Shown here one piece after another: positions 24,616-32,795 of a stretch of 64,000 nt of DNA. Source of the DNA: Polyangia bacterium (GTDB lineage Bacteria; Myxococcota_A; Polyangia; Nannocystales; Nannocystaceae); contig JAUIKS010000028.1 in assembly GCA_030430565.1 (NCBI GenBank), positions 62,001 to 126,000 on the forward strand. Direction: 5' to 3'. Under the pieces are notes generated by a model. It was not told where the DNA came from. It saw nothing but the letters and a program-made list of their open reading frames with translations, and made no database searches. Made by a program: the position numbers and the translations under genes. The first letter of the stretch is position 1; the number at the start of each line of letters is the position of its first letter.

Positions 24616-25737
24616 ATGGTGCCCCCCATGCGCGGCACCCCGTGGACTGCTCTCCTGGCGCTCTCTCTCCTGCTCGCCTGCGGCGACTCGAAGGGCGAGC
24701 CGACCGACGCGGCGAACACCTCGGAGGCGAGCGCGAGCGAGGCCAGCACCACCGGCGCCGCGACCACGAGCGCGGCGACCGACGCGACGACGACCGGCGG
24801 CGGCACCACGACCGCCGGGATGGCCTGCCCCGGGCAGACGCCCGAGGCGATCATGGAGTGCGTCGAGCAGCCGCGCTACGAGGATGACCTGGGCTTCATC
24901 GCCGACATCCGCGTGCCCGGCGACGGCCACTGGCAGGCGGTCCAGGACCTCTGCGCCGACCGCCTCACCGACCTGGGCTTCGACGTGACGCTCCACGAGT
25001 TCGACATCGGGGTCAACGTCATCGGCGAGCGCCCGGGCACCGACCCCGCGGGCGAGCGCGTGCTCGTCACCGCGCACTACGACCACATCCCCAACTGCAC
25101 CGGCGCCGACGACAACGCGACCGGCGTCGCCGGGATCCTCGAGGTCGCGCGCGTGCTCGCCCCTGTGCCGACGCCCAACACCCTCGTCGTCGCCTGCTGG
25201 GATCAGGAGGAGGTCGGCCTCGTCGGCTCACGCGCCTACGCGAGCGAGGCCGCGCAAGACGGCGAGCCGATCGCCGCGGTCTACAATTTCGACATGATCG
25301 GCGTGAAGAGCGACGAGCCCAACTCGCAGAACTTCCCGCTCGGCTTCGACCTGCTGTTCCCCGCCGACTACGCGACCCTGGAGGCCAACGAGTTCCGCGG
25401 CGACTTCATCTTCTGGGTCTCGGACGACGGCATGGCGGCCGACGGCGCGAACTTTGAGTCGATGGCGCAGCTCATCGGCCTGCCCACCATCGGCGAGGCG
25501 CTCAGCGACGACCTCAAGACCTCGCCCGCGCTCTCGGACCTGCGCCGCAGCGACCACGCCGGCTTCTGGGATGAGGACCTCCCAGCGATGTTCCTGACGG
25601 ACTCATCGAATTTCCGCTACGCCTCGTACCACTGCATGGACGGCAACGACGACGCGCTCGAGAACCTCGACCACGAGTTCTCGACCCAGGTCGTGCGCGC
25701 GACTGCGGGCGCGGCCGCGATCAGCCTCGGGCTATAG
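24616..25737 (+). CDS. M28 family metallopeptidase lipoprotein
   Basis: The 373-residue product has a lipoprotein signal ending in LLLAC. A Ser/Thr/Ala-rich linker follows to about residue 68, then an M28 aminopeptidase-like domain. The two-zinc site residues are visible: TAHYDHIPN (His), GADDNATGVAGI (bridging Asp), WDQEEVGLVGS (catalytic Glu and zinc Glu), FDMIGVK (Asp) and, later, HCMDGND/NLDHEF (last His). It is therefore likely an active outer-membrane or periplasmic aminopeptidase. The linker style is typical of Nannocystaceae lipoproteins. The start could also be the ATG 12 nt inside. It starts 7 nt after leucine dehydrogenase ends. Confidence 0.88.
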   Translation: MVPPMRGTPWTALLALSLLLACGDSKGEPTDAANTSEASASEASTTGAATTSAATDATTTGGGTTTAGMACPGQTPEAIMECVEQPRYEDDLGFIADIRVPGDGHWQAVQDLCADRLTDLGFDVTLHEFDIGVNVIGERPGTDPAGERVLVTAHYDHIPNCTGADDNATGVAGILEVARVLAPVPTPNTLVVACWDQEEVGLVGSRAYASEAAQDGEPIAAVYNFDMIGVKSDEPNSQNFPLGFDLLFPADYATLEANEFRGDFIFWVSDDGMAADGANFESMAQLIGLPTIGEALSDDLKTSPALSDLRRSDHAGFWDEDLPAMFLTDSSNFRYASYHCMDGNDDALENLDHEFSTQVVRATAGAAAISLGL

Positions 25738-25746
25738 CGAGGCGTA

Positions 25747-25794
25747 GAGGGCTACAAGAGGGCTACAAGAGGGCTACAAGAGGGCTACAAGAGG
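25747..25794 (+). repeat. Four tandem 11-bp repeats in the leader of the hemolysin III gene
   Basis: The unit GAGGGCTACAA is repeated four times without error (25747-25790) and a fifth copy begins with GAGG. The fifth GAGG is the ribosome binding site of the next gene, 6 nt before its GTG. Each unit thus carries a Shine-Dalgarno-like core. The 11-bp period is not a multiple of three, but the array is outside coding sequence. Confidence 0.92.
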
Positions 25795-25800
25795 TCTCCC

Positions 25801-26475
25801 GTGGCGCGACGCGAACGCAAGGTTCATCCCTCGATCTCGTACATCCCGCGACGCGAGCGCCCGCTGCTGCGCGGCGTCCCCTGCGTGTTCGCTACGGCGC
25901 TCGCGCTGCCCGCCACGGTCGCGCTGATCCGCGCCGCCGCGCCCGGTGAGAACACCTACGCCGCGCTGCTGTACAGCTTCACGCTGCTGCTGCTGCTCGG
26001 CGTCAGCGCCATCTATCACACGCCCGCGTGGCTGCCCGCGACCCACCGGCTCCTGCAGCGCATCGACCACGGCAACATCTACCTGGCGATCGCGGGCAAT
26101 TTCACCCCCCTGGCCTTGGCCCTCGACGAGCCGACGCGCAGCCTCTCGCTCGCGCTGGTGTGGACCGCGGCGATCGCCGGCGCGCTCGAGGCCTGGTTGA
26201 TCACGGGTATGCGTCGCGAGGCCCGCGCGACGATCTACTGCGTGCTCGGGCTCTCGACGGCGCTGACCTCCGGTGCGGTGCTCGAGGCCTGCGGCGCGTG
26301 GGTGTTGTTCCGCTACCTGTTCGGCGGCGGGCTCTACGTCATCGGCGCGACGTTCTACGCGCTCAAGCGCCCCGACCCGTGGCCGAAGGTCTTCGGCCAT
26401 CACGAGCTGTTCCACGTGTTCGTGATGCTCGGCGCGCTGGTCCACTACACGGTGATCTGGGAGCTCCTCACGTAG
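25801..26475 (+). CDS. Hemolysin III / PAQR family membrane protein
   Basis: The 224-residue protein has seven hydrophobic helices and the conserved PAQR metal-site residues. These are the Ser-His pair in SAIYHTPAW, the Asp-His in RIDHGNIYLAIAGNFTP, and two His in the last helix region FGHHELFHVFVMLGALVH. The family includes hemolysin III and adiponectin-type receptors; bacterial members are thought to be zinc-dependent lipid hydrolases or channels affecting membrane fluidity. The start is GTG with an AAGAGG ribosome site inside the last unit of the tandem repeat just upstream. Nothing overlaps it. The topoisomerase-RecQ gene begins 186 nt later on the same strand. Confidence 0.92.
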   Translation: MARRERKVHPSISYIPRRERPLLRGVPCVFATALALPATVALIRAAAPGENTYAALLYSFTLLLLLGVSAIYHTPAWLPATHRLLQRIDHGNIYLAIAGNFTPLALALDEPTRSLSLALVWTAAIAGALEAWLITGMRREARATIYCVLGLSTALTSGAVLEACGAWVLFRYLFGGGLYVIGATFYALKRPDPWPKVFGHHELFHVFVMLGALVHYTVIWELLT

Positions 26476-26661
26476 CGAGCGGCCGAGCCGACCCGGTACA
26501 ACGGCCGACGGGATCCGCTCCAGATCACGCGAACGCGCGAGCGTAGACAGGCGCGCGCGCGTGGTACACCCTGCAATCGCGCGCGGGAACGCCCGCTCGC
26601 CGCGCAACCACTCCCCGCCGCGACCGACCCCTCCTCTGTGCGCCTCGAAGTCTCGCCGCCC

Positions 26662-29600
26662 ATGACCGTCGTCGTCCTCGCCGAGAAGCCCTCCGTCGCC
26701 CGCGACATCGCGCGGGTCCTCGGCGCCTCGCGCAAACAAGAGGGTTTCTTCATGGGAGCCGGCTACGCGGTGACCTGGGCGGTCGGGCACCTCGTCACGC
26801 TCGCCCAGCCCCACGAGGTCAACGCGGGCTGGAAGCGCTGGCGCGTCGAGGATCTGCCGATGATCCCCGCCGAGTGGCCGCTGGTCACGAGAACGCAGAC
26901 GCGCAAGCAGTTCTCGATCGTCAAGAAGCTGCTCAACGCCAACACCACCAAGATGGTGATCTGCGCGACGGACGCGGGGCGCGAGGGCGAGCTCATCTTT
27001 CGCTACATCTACGAGCGGGCTGGCTGCAATCAGCCGATCAAGCGCCTGTGGATCTCGTCGTTGACGCCCGAGGCGATCCGCGCCGGCTTCGCCCGTCTCG
27101 AGGACGGCGCGGCCTACGACAACCTCGCCGCGGCCGCGCGTGGCCGCAGCCAGGCCGACTGGCTCGTCGGCATGAACCTCTCCCGCGCGTACACCTTGAC
27201 CGCCCGCGCGTCGTCCCCGCGGGCACCGGTCGGCAAGAAGACGGCCAAGAAAGGCGGGCGACGCAAGCGTCGCGGGAGCAGCGACGTTCGCTCTGTCGGC
27301 CGGGTACAGACCCCGACGCTGTCGATGCTGGTCGAGCGCGAGCTGGCGATCCGCGACTTCGTGCCCGAGGACTACCTCGAGGTTCAAGCGACCTTCCGCC
27401 CGCGTACGCCGCTCAACACGTCGACGGACGGCGACGCCATCCCGGACTCCGGCATCTACGTCGGGACCTACTTCGATCCTGAGCAGGCCAAACAAGCCAA
27501 GCAGGCCGAGGCGGAGGCTCGGGACAAGCCGGGTGAGCCGAAGCCCGACGACAAGCGCGGCGACACGCGGCTGCCCGCCGACGGTGAACAGGCCGCCGCG
27601 ATCATCGATCGGGCCCAGCGCGGCGCGGCCGTGATCGAGCGTATCGATCGCACGCAGCGAACCATGCCGCCGCCGCGGCTCTACGACCTGACCGAGCTGC
27701 AGCGCCACGCGAACCGACTGTACGGCTTCAGCGCCAAGCGCACGCTCGACCTGGCCCAGGCGCTGTACGAGAAGCACAAGCTGATCAGCTACCCGCGCAC
27801 CGACAGCCGCTACCTCTCGCGCGATGTCTCGGCCACGCTGCCCGCGATCGTCACGGCGATCGCGGCGCCCTACGAGGCCCAGGGGATCGTCGCGCCGGGC
27901 TCGGGCACCGCCGCGCTACCCCGCCGCTACGTCGACGACGGGCGCGTCGGCGATCACCACGCGATCATCCCGACCAGCAAGCCGGCGTCGAAGCTCGACC
28001 CGGACAGCCCCGAGGGCAAGATCTACGACCTGATCTGCCGCCGGCTGCTGTCGATCTGGCACGAAGACCATGTCTACGCGACGACCACGGTGATCACCGC
28101 GGTCACCTTCCCGCCGCCGAAGCCGCGCGACGCGAGCTCAGCGGACGAGCCCGAGGGCGGCCCGGAGCCCTTCGTCGACCGCTTCCGCAGCCGCGGCAGC
28201 GAGGTGGTGCGCGAGGGCTGGAAGGTGCTCGACATCAAGACCCAGCGGCGCCGTCGCGGGTCGCGAAAGGGCCGCGGCGACGGGGACGACGAGCGCGCCC
28301 AGCCGGCGCTGCCATCCGGCTTGGCGCGGGGTCAGGCCCAGGACGTGCTCGACGCCCGCGCCGTCGAGAAGCAGACGCGCCCGCCCCCGCGCTTCACCGA
28401 GAGCACGCTGCTGACCGCCATGGAGACGGCCGGCCGCGCGCTCGAGGACCGCGAGCTCTCGGACGCCATGCGCGAGAAAGGGCTGGGCACGCCGGCGACC
28501 CGGGCCGCGACCATCGAGACCCTGCTCGACCGCAGCTACATCGAGCGCAAGGGCAAGAGCCTGCACGCGACCCCGCGCGGCGTCGAGCTGATCGCGGCGG
28601 TGCACGAACAAGTCAAGAGCCCGGCGCTGACGGGCGCGTGGGAGCACCGGCTCCGGCAGATCGAGCGCGGCGAGGCCGACTTCGCCGACTTCATGCGCGA
28701 GATCGAGGACTTCGTCCGCGCCGTGGTCGGCGAGGTCACCGGCGTCACGCCGGCGCCCGCTCCGGCGCCCGCGCTGACGGCCCGCGCCCCGACCCGCGAC
28801 GCGCCCTCGACAACTTCGCGGCCGCCCGCTCGGGCCGCGCCCCGACGCGAGACGCGGACGAGCCCGCGAGCGACTCAACGCGCGCGGGCGACCGCCGCCG
28901 CCGAGCAAGCCGCCGCGCAGACCAGCCTGTTCCCGCAGATGGAGCAGACGATGGCGACGGCGCCCCGCCGCAGCCGCGCGCGCGCCACCACCACCACCAC
29001 CACCACTAGCCCGTCGCGGACCGCGGCCCGCCCCGCTCCGCGCGCGAGCGCCCCACCCCCCGGTCGAGCGCCGGCTCGCGCTCCGCAGCGCGCCGCCGCC
29101 GCGACGAGGCCGCCTGACCGCGCCGGTCCGCCGCCCGAGTTCTTCGATCGCGCGCCGCCGCCCGACTTCTTCGATCGCCCCCCGCCGGAGACGCTGCTCG
29201 AGGCGCCGCCGGCCGACCGCTTCTCCGCCGGCCCGCCGCCAGACGCGTTCCTCGAGAGCTTCGACGAGCTCGCCAGCGCGCCGCCGCCAGGACCTCCCGC
29301 GCGCCCCGCCGAGGCCCCCGCGCGCCCGCGCCAGGGCACGTCGAGCCGCGCGACGACGATCACCCGCGCCGCCCCGCAGGCCGGCGCGCGCCGGCCCCCG
29401 ACGCCGCCCGAGCGCCTCGGCGAGCTGCTGCGCGAGGTCTTCAAGTTCCCCGGCTTCCGGCCCCACCAGGAGGCGGTCTGCCGCAGCGTGACGCGGGGAG
29501 AACATGTCCTCTTAGTCATGCCGACCGGGGCCGGGAAGTCGCTGTGCTACCAGCTCCCCGGGCTCGCGCGGGGCGGCACGACGCTGGTCGTGAGCCCCCT

Positions 29601-31428
29601 GATCGCGCTGATGGAGGACCAGGTCGGCAAGCTGCAGGGCTTCGGGCTGGCCGCCGATCGGATCCACTCGGGCCGCGAGCGCGGCTCGGGCAGCCAGGTC
29701 TACCGGGACTACCTCGCCGGACGTCTCGACTACCTGTTCATCGCGCCCGAGCGCCTCGGCGTGCCCGGCTTCGTCGACATGCTCGCGCGCCGCAAGCCCT
29801 CGCTGATCGCGATCGACGAGGCCCACTGCATCTCGCAGTGGGGCCACGACTTCCGCCCGGACTACCGCATGCTCGGCGAGCGCCTGCCCCAGCTGCAGCC
29901 GACGCCGATCATCGCGCTCACGGCCACGGCGACGCCCACGGTCCAGCGCGACATCATCCGCCAGCTCGGCCTCGAGGACACCAAGCCCTTCATCCACGGC
30001 TTTCGCCGCGACAACATCGCGGTCGAGGTCGCCAACCTCCCGACCAAGGAGCGCGGCGCGGTCGCCCGCGACATCCTGAGCAAGCCGGGGCGCCTGCCGG
30101 CGATCATCTACGCGCCGACGCGCAAGATCGCGGAGTCGGTGCCCAGCGAGCTCGGCGACGGCGTGCGCGCGGCGAGCTACCACGCGGGCATGGACGGGGG
30201 CCGACGCGAGCGCGTGCAGACGCGCTTCCTCGCCGGCGAGCTCGACGTCATCGTCGCCACGATCGCCTTCGGCATGGGGATCGACAAGCCAGATGTCCGC
30301 ACGGTCATCCACATGGCGCTGCCGGGCAGCGTCGAGGGCTATTACCAGGAGATCGGCCGCGCCGGCCGCGACGGGAAGATGTCGCGCGCGGTCATGATGC
30401 ACTCCTACGCCGATCACCGGACCCACGAGTACTTCACCGAGCGCGACTACCCGGACCCGGCCGCGCTCGAGGACGTCTTCGACCGCCTCGGCCGACGCCC
30501 GCGGAGCCGCGAGTCGCTGGCGCGCAGCCTGCGGATCGACCGCGACGAGCTCGACCGGCGGCTGCAGAAGCTCTGGGTCCACGGCGGCGCGCAGATCGAC
30601 GCCGACGACGGCATCACCCGCGGGCACGCGGGCTGGGAGCGCTCCTACGTCGCGCAGCGCACCCACAAGCAGACCCAGCTGGTGCGCATCGCCGGCTACG
30701 CCGAGTCGCCGCGCTGTCGCATGCTGCAGCTCGTCGAGCACTTCGGCGACCAGGAGGACTCGGGCGAGCCCTGCGGCGTCTGTGACGTGTGCGCGCCCAA
30801 GGGCTGCGTCGCGCAGCGCACCCGCGAGTCGCGGGCCGACGAGCGCGCCCAGCTCGCGCGGATCCTCGATCGCCTGCTGGTCAACGACCGCCAGACCGTC
30901 GGCAAGCTGTTCCGCGACGGCTTCGACGGCGCGCTCGATCGCCGCGACTTTGAAGGTCTGCTGGCCGCGCTCGCGCGCGCGCGCCTGGTCAAGATCACCG
31001 AGAACTCGTTCCAGAAGAACGGCCGCACGATCAGCTACCGCCGGGTCGAGCTGACGCGCGCCGGGCGAGAGACCGCCGAGGGTGACGCCAAGGGCGGCGC
31101 GCTGGCGATCACGATCACCGAGTCCAAGACCTCCGGGGTCAAGAAGCGCAAGAAGAGCGCGCGAAAGCGCGGCAAGAGCCAAGCCGACGACGCGACGATC
31201 GCGGCCAACGCCTCGCCCGAGCTGGTCGACGCGCTCACCGAGTGGCGCAAGGACGAGGCCAAGCGCCTCGGCATCCCGGCCTACCGGATCCTGACCAACA
31301 AGACGCTGATGGGCATCGCGGCCGTGCGACCACGTGACCGAGAGACCATGTCGGAGGTCAAGGGCGTGGGACCGAAGCTGCTCGCGCGCTTCGCCGACGA
31401 CATCCTGCAGATCGTCCGCGACTACTGA
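26662..31428 (+). CDS. DNA topoisomerase III - RecQ helicase fusion
   Basis: One uninterrupted 1588-residue frame joins two enzymes. Residues 1 to about 693 are a type IA topoisomerase III: TOPRIM (VVVLAEKPSVARDIA; ICATDAGREGELIFRYIY), LSRAYTL, SVGRVQTPTL, catalytic Tyr 377 in ISYPRTDSRYLS, and DHHAIIPTSKPAS and GLGTPATRAATIETL. A Lys-rich insert lies at about 190-213. A Pro/Ala/Arg-rich linker of about 220 residues carries PPPxFFDR-like repeats. RecQ follows: Walker A MPTGAGKS at 953-960, IDEAHCISQWGHDF at about 1051, helicase motif GRAGRDGK, zinc cluster PCGVCDVC at about 1370, a winged-helix (RQC-like) part, a Lys-rich stretch and an HRDC domain at about 1515-1588. All key residues of both halves are present. 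A GTG at 26638 would add 8 residues. The pairing mirrors the Sgs1/BLM-Top3 double-junction dissolving machinery. Confidence 0.97.
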   Translation: MTVVVLAEKPSVARDIARVLGASRKQEGFFMGAGYAVTWAVGHLVTLAQPHEVNAGWKRWRVEDLPMIPAEWPLVTRTQTRKQFSIVKKLLNANTTKMVICATDAGREGELIFRYIYERAGCNQPIKRLWISSLTPEAIRAGFARLEDGAAYDNLAAAARGRSQADWLVGMNLSRAYTLTARASSPRAPVGKKTAKKGGRRKRRGSSDVRSVGRVQTPTLSMLVERELAIRDFVPEDYLEVQATFRPRTPLNTSTDGDAIPDSGIYVGTYFDPEQAKQAKQAEAEARDKPGEPKPDDKRGDTRLPADGEQAAAIIDRAQRGAAVIERIDRTQRTMPPPRLYDLTELQRHANRLYGFSAKRTLDLAQALYEKHKLISYPRTDSRYLSRDVSATLPAIVTAIAAPYEAQGIVAPGSGTAALPRRYVDDGRVGDHHAIIPTSKPASKLDPDSPEGKIYDLICRRLLSIWHEDHVYATTTVITAVTFPPPKPRDASSADEPEGGPEPFVDRFRSRGSEVVREGWKVLDIKTQRRRRGSRKGRGDGDDERAQPALPSGLARGQAQDVLDARAVEKQTRPPPRFTESTLLTAMETAGRALEDRELSDAMREKGLGTPATRAATIETLLDRSYIERKGKSLHATPRGVELIAAVHEQVKSPALTGAWEHRLRQIERGEADFADFMREIEDFVRAVVGEVTGVTPAPAPAPALTARAPTRDAPSTTSRPPARAAPRRETRTSPRATQRARATAAAEQAAAQTSLFPQMEQTMATAPRRSRARATTTTTTTSPSRTAARPAPRASAPPPGRAPARAPQRAAAATRPPDRAGPPPEFFDRAPPPDFFDRPPPETLLEAPPADRFSAGPPPDAFLESFDELASAPPPGPPARPAEAPARPRQGTSSRATTITRAAPQAGARRPPTPPERLGELLREVFKFPGFRPHQEAVCRSVTRGEHVLLVMPTGAGKSLCYQLPGLARGGTTLVVSPLIALMEDQVGKLQGFGLAADRIHSGRERGSGSQVYRDYLAGRLDYLFIAPERLGVPGFVDMLARRKPSLIAIDEAHCISQWGHDFRPDYRMLGERLPQLQPTPIIALTATATPTVQRDIIRQLGLEDTKPFIHGFRRDNIAVEVANLPTKERGAVARDILSKPGRLPAIIYAPTRKIAESVPSELGDGVRAASYHAGMDGGRRERVQTRFLAGELDVIVATIAFGMGIDKPDVRTVIHMALPGSVEGYYQEIGRAGRDGKMSRAVMMHSYADHRTHEYFTERDYPDPAALEDVFDRLGRRPRSRESLARSLRIDRDELDRRLQKLWVHGGAQIDADDGITRGHAGWERSYVAQRTHKQTQLVRIAGYAESPRCRMLQLVEHFGDQEDSGEPCGVCDVCAPKGCVAQRTRESRADERAQLARILDRLLVNDRQTVGKLFRDGFDGALDRRDFEGLLAALARARLVKITENSFQKNGRTISYRRVELTRAGRETAEGDAKGGALAITITESKTSGVKKRKKSARKRGKSQADDATIAANASPELVDALTEWRKDEAKRLGIPAYRILTNKTLMGIAAVRPRDRETMSEVKGVGPKLLARFADDILQIVRDY

Positions 31429-31739
31429 GCGCCCGCGCGCTACCTCGTGGAGCCGCTGTGGAGCATCCTGTGGATCTCGCGCGGCGCCTGCATGGGAGTC
31501 GGCGGGTGACCGAGGAGCGCCCGCAGCTCGAGCGAGCGTGACGGTCGCCACAGGCTCTTCGTCGTCACCGCGATCGCGCTGTGGAGCTCGCCCTCGAGGC
31601 GCCCGCGCCGTTCAGCGCCTCGCGCGCGCTGTCGGTTCGGGCGCGCCGGGGCGACGAGCGTCGGGCGAAGGCCGCTGCGCAGCCGCTGGAGCGGTCGCGG
31701 TCTCGTCGCCTGGAGTCTTACTATGGTGGTCCGAACACC
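31429..31739. other. 311-bp spacer, no supported gene
   Basis: Open frames here extend shadows of the neighbouring genes and have no start signals. TACTAT at about 31719-31724 could be the -10 of the oxidoreductase gene. The stretch keeps high GC at every third base in a minus-strand frame ending at 31440, so a degraded short minus-strand gene cannot be excluded. Confidence 0.5.
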
Positions 31740-32753
31740 ATGAGCACTCAGGACAACAGCCTCTACATCCTCCGGTCGCGCCCCGTCGGTGAACTCAAAG
31801 ACTCGGACCTCGAGCTTCGGCGCGAGCCCGCCCGCGCGCCCACAGACGGCGAGCTGCAGCTGCGCACGACGTGGATCTCGCTCGACCCGACCAATCGCAT
31901 CTGGATGAGCGACATGCCCCAGTACATGCCCCCGATCGAGCTGGGCGAGGTGGTCCGCGCGATCACGCTGGGCGTCGTCGAGCGCTCGCGGCACCCGGAC
32001 TTCGCGGTCGGCGACGTCGTCTCGGGCACGTGGGGCTGGGCCACGCGCCCGACGGGGACGCCCGCGGCGCTCGGCGCGTATAAGCTGCCGCCGCTGCCGA
32101 TCCCCGAGAGCCAGGCGCTGAGCCTGATCGGCATGACCTCGGGCATGACCGCCTACTTCGGGCTGCTCGACGTCACGAAGCCGAAGGCCGGCGAGACCCT
32201 GGTCGTCGACGCGGCCTCTGGCAGCGTGGGCTCCCTCGTCGGTCAGATCGCCAAGCTCAAGGGTCTGCGCGTCGTCGGGATCACGGGCGGCCCCGAGAAG
32301 TGCGCCTACATCACCGAGACGCTCGGCTTTGACGCGGCGATCGACTACAAGAACGAGGACGTCGGCGCGGCGCTCGATCGACACTGCCCCGAGGGCGTCG
32401 ACATCTGCTTCGAGAACGTCGGCGGCCCGATCTTCGACGAGATCCTGCTGCGCATGAAGCTGTTCGGCCGCGTCTCGCTGTGCGGGATGATCGAGAGCTA
32501 CAACGCCACCGATAAGGTCCCGGGCCCCTACGCCTTCGGCATGATCCTCATGCGTCGGCTCCGCGTGCAGGGCTTCATCTGCTCGGACTACCTCGAGCGC
32601 TTCCCCGAGGCCGCCGCCGAGCTGCTCGCGTGGGCAGGCGAAGGGAAGCTGAAGATCCGCGAGGACATCCGCGAGGGCTTCACGAACCTGCCCGAGAGCC
32701 TGCGTCAGCTGCTGCGCGGCGAGAAGCAGGGCAAGATGCTGCTGCGGCCCTAG
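31740..32753 (+). CDS. NADP-dependent medium-chain reductase (LTB4-dehydrogenase/CurA-like)
   Basis: The 337-residue zinc-free medium-chain dehydrogenase/reductase has the N-terminal GroES-like part (LQLRTTWISLDPTNRIWM) and the nucleotide-binding motif VVDAASGSVGSLVGQIAKLKG. ITGGPEKCAYITETLGFDAAI and the YK of IDYKNED form the NADP 2'-phosphate pocket of the leukotriene-B4-dehydrogenase subgroup. Such enzymes reduce the double bond of alpha,beta-unsaturated ketones or aldehydes, often detoxifying lipid-peroxidation products. The exact substrate is unknown. A long frame extends 53 codons upstream, but the ATG here gives the normal family N-terminus. It is convergent with the RND efflux genes, 42 nt away. 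Confidence 0.93.
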   Translation: MSTQDNSLYILRSRPVGELKDSDLELRREPARAPTDGELQLRTTWISLDPTNRIWMSDMPQYMPPIELGEVVRAITLGVVERSRHPDFAVGDVVSGTWGWATRPTGTPAALGAYKLPPLPIPESQALSLIGMTSGMTAYFGLLDVTKPKAGETLVVDAASGSVGSLVGQIAKLKGLRVVGITGGPEKCAYITETLGFDAAIDYKNEDVGAALDRHCPEGVDICFENVGGPIFDEILLRMKLFGRVSLCGMIESYNATDKVPGPYAFGMILMRRLRVQGFICSDYLERFPEAAAELLAWAGEGKLKIREDIREGFTNLPESLRQLLRGEKQGKMLLRP

Positions 32754-32795
32754 CCGTCTCGAGTCGCTCCCTGCGCCGCGTTCGCGCCGAGTCCG

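Noticed and set aside
29512..31551. Minus-strand open frame of 679 codons
   Set aside because: It is antisense to the RecQ half of the fusion, whose motifs are unmistakable.
31440..31739. Minus-strand coding-like stretch next to the medium-chain reductase
   Set aside because: No start codon with a signal, no recognisable domain, and the longer frame is antisense to a real gene.
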